Positions 14,412 to 17,704 of a DNA stretch of 17,704 nt are shown piece after piece. Positions within the stretch are counted from its first letter, which is position 1. Every line of letters starts with the position of its first letter. Origin of the DNA: FW021-bin31 sp964478125 (lineage in GTDB: Bacteria > Bacteroidota > Bacteroidia > Chitinophagales > Chitinophagaceae); contig CAYZGR010000064.1 of assembly GCA_964478125.1 (NCBI GenBank), positions 1-17,704 on the forward strand, given 5' to 3'. A program made the position numbers and the translations under genes. The notes below the pieces were generated by a model. The model had not been told where the DNA came from, did not search any database, and worked only from the letters and a program-made list of their open reading frames with translations.

Positions 14412-14439
14412 AACACTAACTCAAAAAAGTTGAAAATAA

Positions 14440-16983
14440 ATGAGCGACCGTATTCTGGAACAAGATAAGGAATTACCTGGTAACACCTCTGTTCGCGGGT
14501 TATACGAAAACTGGTTCCTGGACTATGCATCGTATGTTATACTGGACCGTGCGGTACCGGCGGTAGAAGATGGGTTAAAACCCGTGCAAAGGCGGATACT
14601 CCATTCGATGAAAGAAATGGATGACGGACGGTTCAATAAAGTGGCTAACATCATAGGGCAAACAATGCAGTATCATCCTCATGGTGATGCCCCTATCGGC
14701 GATGCACTGGTTAATCTGGGACAAAAAAATCTGCTCATTGACACGCAGGGAAACTGGGGAGATATCCGTACCGGAGATTCGGCCGCCGCGGCACGTTATA
14801 TTGAAGCCAGGCTTTCCAAATTTGCGCTGGAAGTGGCCTTCAATCCCAAAACCACGGTCTGGCAGTTGAGCTACGATGGCCGTAAAAAAGAACCGCTGAC
14901 CCTTCCCATGAAGTTTCCGCTGTTGCTGGCCCAGGGAGTAGAGGGGATTGCCGTGGGACTGGCCACGAAAATATTGCCACATAACTTCTGTGAATTACTG
15001 GAGGCGGCCATAAAATATTTGAAAGAAAAACGCTTTCAACTATATCCCGATTTTGCTAATGGGGGAATGATAGATGTAGAAGGTTATAACGATGGTAAAA
15101 GAGGCGGGAGAGTAAAAGTGCGTACGCATATAGAGATCAAAGATAAAAAGACATTATTGATCAAAGATGTCCCGTATGGAATAACCACCACCCAGTTGAT
15201 GGATTCCATCGTCAAAGCAAATGATAATGGAAAGATTAAAATTAAGAAAGTAGTAGATAATACTGCGAGTGAGATTGAGATTGAAGTGCAACTGCCTTCC
15301 GGGGTATCGCCGGATATTACTATTGATGCCTTGTATGCGTTTACCAACTGCGAAATTTCCATATCTCCCAATGCCTGTGTAATAATTGATGAGAAGCCCC
15401 GATTCCTGGGTATAAAAGACTTGTTGAAGCTTTCGGTGGATCATACCAAGTCGTTATTGAAAAAGGAGTTGGAAATACGGTTGCATGAGCTGGAGGAAGA
15501 TTGGCATTATTCCTCCCTGGAAAAAATATTTATTGAAAAAAGAATCTACCGCGATATTGAGGAAGAGACCACCTGGGAGGGCGTGATTCAGGCCATTGAT
15601 AAAGGCTTGGAACCCTATAAAAAACGGTTTCGGAGAGCCGTAACAACGGAAGACATTGTGAAGTTGACAGAAATAAAAATAAAACGTATTTCAAAATACG
15701 ACAGTTTCCGTGCGGACGAGCATATCAAAGGGGTGGAGAATGAGATGAAGCAAGTTAAATATGATCTGAATCATCTTGTGAATTTTGCGGTAGCTTATTA
15801 TGAAAATCTCCTGAAAAAATACGGGAAGGGGAAGGAACGCAAAACGGAGATCCGCAGTTTTGAAACCATTCAGGCGCAACAGGTGGCCGTTGCCAATACC
15901 CGCTTGTACATGAATGCTGCTGACGGCTTTATCGGGACCGCTCTCAAAAAGGATGATTTCGTATGCGAATGTTCCGATCTTGATGATATCATTGTATTTA
16001 CTAAAAGTGGGATCATGAAGGTTGTTAAAGTAGCAGATAAAACTTTTGTAGGAAAAAATATCCTGTATGCAGCTGTTTTTAACAAAGGAGACGAGCGAAC
16101 GACCTACAACATGATTTATATGGATGGGCAATCGGGAACTACTTATGCCAAGCGATTTAATGTGACGGCCGTTACCCGCGAGAGAGCTTATCTTTTGGCT
16201 GGGAAAGACAACAAATCCAAAGTCCATTATTTTTCTGCCAATCCCAATGGGGAAGCTGAAGTGGTAACTGTTGTTCTGAGCCCGGCCTGTAAAGCACGTA
16301 ACAAAACCTTTGATTTTTATTTTGAGGAGTTGGCAATTAAAGGGCGTGGCTCCAAAGGAAATACGGTAACAAAATATCCTGTTCGTTCGGTTCGGTTCAA
16401 AGAAAGCGGGGTTACCACGCTTAGCGCCATTAAAATCTGGTTTGATGATACCATCGGAAGGTTGAATACGGATGAAAGAGGAACTTTCGTAGGGAATTTT
16501 GAAAATGATGATCAGATTATTGCCTTTTACAGGGATGGTTCCTATGAACTCACTACTTATGAATTGACCAACCGGTATGAGCTGGAAGATCTGGTGGCTA
16601 TTGAAAAATTTGATCCTGAGGCCATCATTACCGCTATTTATTATGATCATGAAAAAAAACAGTATAGCGTTAAGCGTTTTCGGGTAGAAACGAGCACGCA
16701 AAATCAGCGTTTTATCTTTATTAAGGAAGGCAAAAAGAATTATTTGGAGTTGGTTACCACGGAGCCGCATCCTGTTGTGTATATGTTAACTGGTAAAAAG
16801 AAATCGGAGGCGGAGGAATGGGAAGCAGATCTCACGGAAATGGTTGATGTAAAAGGGTGGAAGGCTGTAGGTAATAAGCTGGCAGATAAGGATCTGTTGA
16901 GCCTGGAACTTTTGAGGCAAAATACGCCTACAGAAGAAGTGCAAGATGATACGGAAGCAGGTCGGCAGGGCAGCTTGTTTTAG
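14440..16983 (+). CDS. parC: DNA topoisomerase IV subunit A
   Basis: 847 residues. With ParE it decatenates daughter chromosomes by double-strand passage. The catalytic Tyr120 lies in AAAARYIEARL; DGLKPVQRRIL (44-54) and YHPHGDAPIGDAL (78-90) belong to the DNA-gate region. In the quinolone-determining stretch the position of the usual Ser (HPHGDS) is Ala84. A long coiled coil and C-terminal beta-pinwheel repeats follow (GRGSKGNTVTKYPVRSV among them), and the tail GRQGSLF is family-like. The GyrA box (QRRGGKG) is not seen, which favours ParC over GyrA. No parE is next to it in the window. Confidence 0.92.
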   Translation: MSDRILEQDKELPGNTSVRGLYENWFLDYASYVILDRAVPAVEDGLKPVQRRILHSMKEMDDGRFNKVANIIGQTMQYHPHGDAPIGDALVNLGQKNLLIDTQGNWGDIRTGDSAAAARYIEARLSKFALEVAFNPKTTVWQLSYDGRKKEPLTLPMKFPLLLAQGVEGIAVGLATKILPHNFCELLEAAIKYLKEKRFQLYPDFANGGMIDVEGYNDGKRGGRVKVRTHIEIKDKKTLLIKDVPYGITTTQLMDSIVKANDNGKIKIKKVVDNTASEIEIEVQLPSGVSPDITIDALYAFTNCEISISPNACVIIDEKPRFLGIKDLLKLSVDHTKSLLKKELEIRLHELEEDWHYSSLEKIFIEKRIYRDIEEETTWEGVIQAIDKGLEPYKKRFRRAVTTEDIVKLTEIKIKRISKYDSFRADEHIKGVENEMKQVKYDLNHLVNFAVAYYENLLKKYGKGKERKTEIRSFETIQAQQVAVANTRLYMNAADGFIGTALKKDDFVCECSDLDDIIVFTKSGIMKVVKVADKTFVGKNILYAAVFNKGDERTTYNMIYMDGQSGTTYAKRFNVTAVTRERAYLLAGKDNKSKVHYFSANPNGEAEVVTVVLSPACKARNKTFDFYFEELAIKGRGSKGNTVTKYPVRSVRFKESGVTTLSAIKIWFDDTIGRLNTDERGTFVGNFENDDQIIAFYRDGSYELTTYELTNRYELEDLVAIEKFDPEAIITAIYYDHEKKQYSVKRFRVETSTQNQRFIFIKEGKKNYLELVTTEPHPVVYMLTGKKKSEAEEWEADLTEMVDVKGWKAVGNKLADKDLLSLELLRQNTPTEEVQDDTEAGRQGSLF

Positions 16984-17005
16984 TCCCGAACCGGGTCAAT
17001 TTCTG

Positions 17006-17037
17006 TTTGGTGGTTTTGGGTGAACCCTTTATCTTTG
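17006..17037 (+). promoter_or_regulatory. promoter of tRNA-Leu
   Basis: TTTG at 17006-17009, 20 bases, then TATCTTTG at 17030-17037: an exact match to both blocks of the Bacteroidota sigma-70 consensus. Transcription would begin about 20 bases before the mature tRNA. It is the best promoter match in the window. Confidence 0.8.
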
Positions 17038-17066
17038 CACGTCCTTATATCACAGGATATCAGAAT

Positions 17067-17153
17067 GCCCGGGTGGCGAAATTGGTAGACGCACTGTGTT
17101 CAGGTCGCAGCGCCGGCAACGGTGTGCTGGTTCGAATCCAGTCCCGGGCACCA
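17067..17153 (+). tRNA. tRNA-Leu, anticodon CAG
   Basis: An 87-base gene with encoded CCA. Acceptor GCCCGGG (17067-17073) pairs with CCCGGGC (17143-17149), discriminator A, CCA at 17151-17153. The D-arm has the class II TGGCGAAATTGGTAGACGC form. The anticodon loop TTCAGGT carries CAG at 17101-17103 (reads CTG codons). A long variable arm (CGCCG, GCAA, CGGTG) is typical of tRNA-Leu, and the T-arm is CTGG TTCGAAT CCAG. Its 3' end is a likely integration target, given the recombinase gene just downstream. Confidence 0.97.
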
Positions 17154-17292
17154 CTCACAAATATGTAAATTATTGATTTACAGTCGTTCTTATTGGCGGT
17201 CAAGTAATTACATGGGCGCTTGTTTCCGCCTTTTTCCACTCTTTTTGGTGCACAAATGACACATGCTTTGATATACAAAAAGAGGTTTGATT
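17154..17292. other. probable attachment-site region between tRNA-Leu and the recombinase gene
   Basis: 139 bases without a gene, AT-rich, between the tRNA 3' end and the recombinase start. Tyrosine recombinases often use a tRNA 3' end as attB, with the integrase gene directly beside the att site. The core cannot be placed because the other end of the element is outside the window. No tandem repeats for arm binding are obvious. Confidence 0.35.
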
Positions 17293-17704
17293 ATGGAAAT
17301 TAAAATGACCAAAAGAATATCCCGGAACGGGAAAAGATTCTATTACACTTTTGAATGGAAAAGGCCCGGGAAATGGGCGGGCAGCGGATATTTTACTTAT
17401 GTCAAACCCAAGAATACACTTGAAAAGACCCAAATAAGGAAGCACTTGCCATTCTGGAAGGGAAAGGGATCAACTTACCTTAGAGAGCCAGGCAACGGGA
17501 ACTACCATATTATTATTGGCGCATAAATATAAACGCAATTTTCTCAACTACTATAAAGAGTATGTTGATAACAACAAAATTGTAGGAAATCGTCATTTAG
17601 AGAATAGTCTTTCTCAATTTAAAGCCTTTATTCAGAAGGATTTCCTGGCTCTTGTTGATGTCACGGAAAATCTTTGTCCCCGGTTTCGCAATTATTTGTT
17701 CAAA
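17293..17704 (+). pseudogene. tyrosine recombinase (integrase), frameshifted and cut by the window end
   Basis: Starts at ATG 17293 (a TTG at 17287 is also in frame). The first frame gives the arm-type N-terminus (KRFYYTFEWKRPGK, GYFTYVKPKN) of Bacteroidota phage/ICE integrases. Homology-like sequence then moves to another frame at 17432-17434 (NKEALAILEGK) and again at 17463-17465 (RDQLTLESQATGT). From there it is open to the last base and encodes the SAM-like core-binding domain (FLNYYKEYVDNN, GNRHLENSLSQFKAFI, DVTENLCPRFRNYL). Both shifts are explained by loss of one A from a run of four. The catalytic domain lies beyond the window. This is either real decay or two homopolymer sequencing errors. 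Confidence 0.82.

Noticed and set aside
15691..16770. Long minus-strand ORF (359 codons) opposite parC
   Set aside because: Shadow frame within a strongly conserved gene; composition is that of antisense sequence.
16984..17005. Short CCCG-AAC-CGGG hairpin after parC
   Set aside because: Only four base pairs and no T-run; too weak to call a terminator.
17060..17278. Minus-strand ORF of 72 codons containing ARDWIRTSTPLPALRPEHSAS
   Set aside because: It is the antisense reading of the tRNA-Leu gene, a well-known spurious ORF type.
1..17704. CRISPR array, T-box or known riboswitch
   Set aside because: No regularly spaced repeats of CRISPR type, and no T-box motif or recognisable aptamer; regulation of the aro operon is explained by the leader peptides.

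Overview
The window looks like a chromosomal piece of a Bacteroidota bacterium, probably Chitinophagaceae or a close relative. The grounds are Bacteroidota-type promoters (TTTG, about 19-20 bases, then TAnnTTTG), a DAHP synthase fused to a C-terminal chorismate mutase, an EPSP synthase of the GESGLGIR type, a Bacteroidota-style tyrosine recombinase, and almost no Shine-Dalgarno sequences. The taxon is inferred from protein character, not from a search.

Layout. Positions 1-1163 hold the possible tail of one gene, a gene-poor stretch and a secreted protein with a carboxypeptidase-regulatory-like domain. Positions 1231-2886 encode an altronate dehydratase (UxaA family). Next comes a repeat-bearing intergenic region broken by a 100-N assembly gap (3045-3144). 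On the minus strand, an ECF-type sigma factor (4883-4311) is followed by a membrane-anchored trypsin-like protease with an anti-sigma-like N-terminus (4290-3223). A small lipoprotein gene (5027-5236) lies divergently. The sigma gene and the lipoprotein gene each carry the same two-block motif, GGGTTACC-N14-GTATTAA, oriented toward themselves, which suggests a self-regulated ECF regulon.

Positions 5359-13152 form the core of the window: one unidirectional operon for the end of the shikimate pathway and for Phe/Tyr synthesis. Its gene order is pheA (prephenate dehydratase), aminotransferase, tyrA, DAHP synthase-chorismate mutase, aroB, aroA, aroC. The first (DAHP synthase) and second (AroB) steps and the last two (AroA, AroC) of chorismate synthesis are present, together with the branch to Phe and Tyr. 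Dehydroquinase, shikimate dehydrogenase and shikimate kinase are not in the window.

The most interesting find is the operon leader (about 5359-5714). It contains two consecutive leader-peptide attenuators. The first is a 21-codon ORF with 8 aromatic residues among 11 (FYLFNFSFYFF), then a perfect 8-bp antiterminator pairing that competes with an intrinsic terminator. The second is a 28-codon ORF with 9 aromatic residues among 12 (YYFFAYSFFYGF), then another perfect 8-bp antiterminator that competes with a 14-bp terminator hairpin. RNA polymerase would have to pass both to reach pheA, so Phe/Tyr-tRNA shortage appears to be sensed twice in series.

The right part holds an MgtC/SapB-family membrane protein, a small cupin, parC (topoisomerase IV subunit A), a tRNA-Leu(CAG) with its own strong promoter, and, 139 bases after the tRNA, the 5' part of a tyrosine recombinase gene. 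This last gene carries two single-base deletions, both in A-runs, and probably marks the edge of an element integrated at the tRNA.
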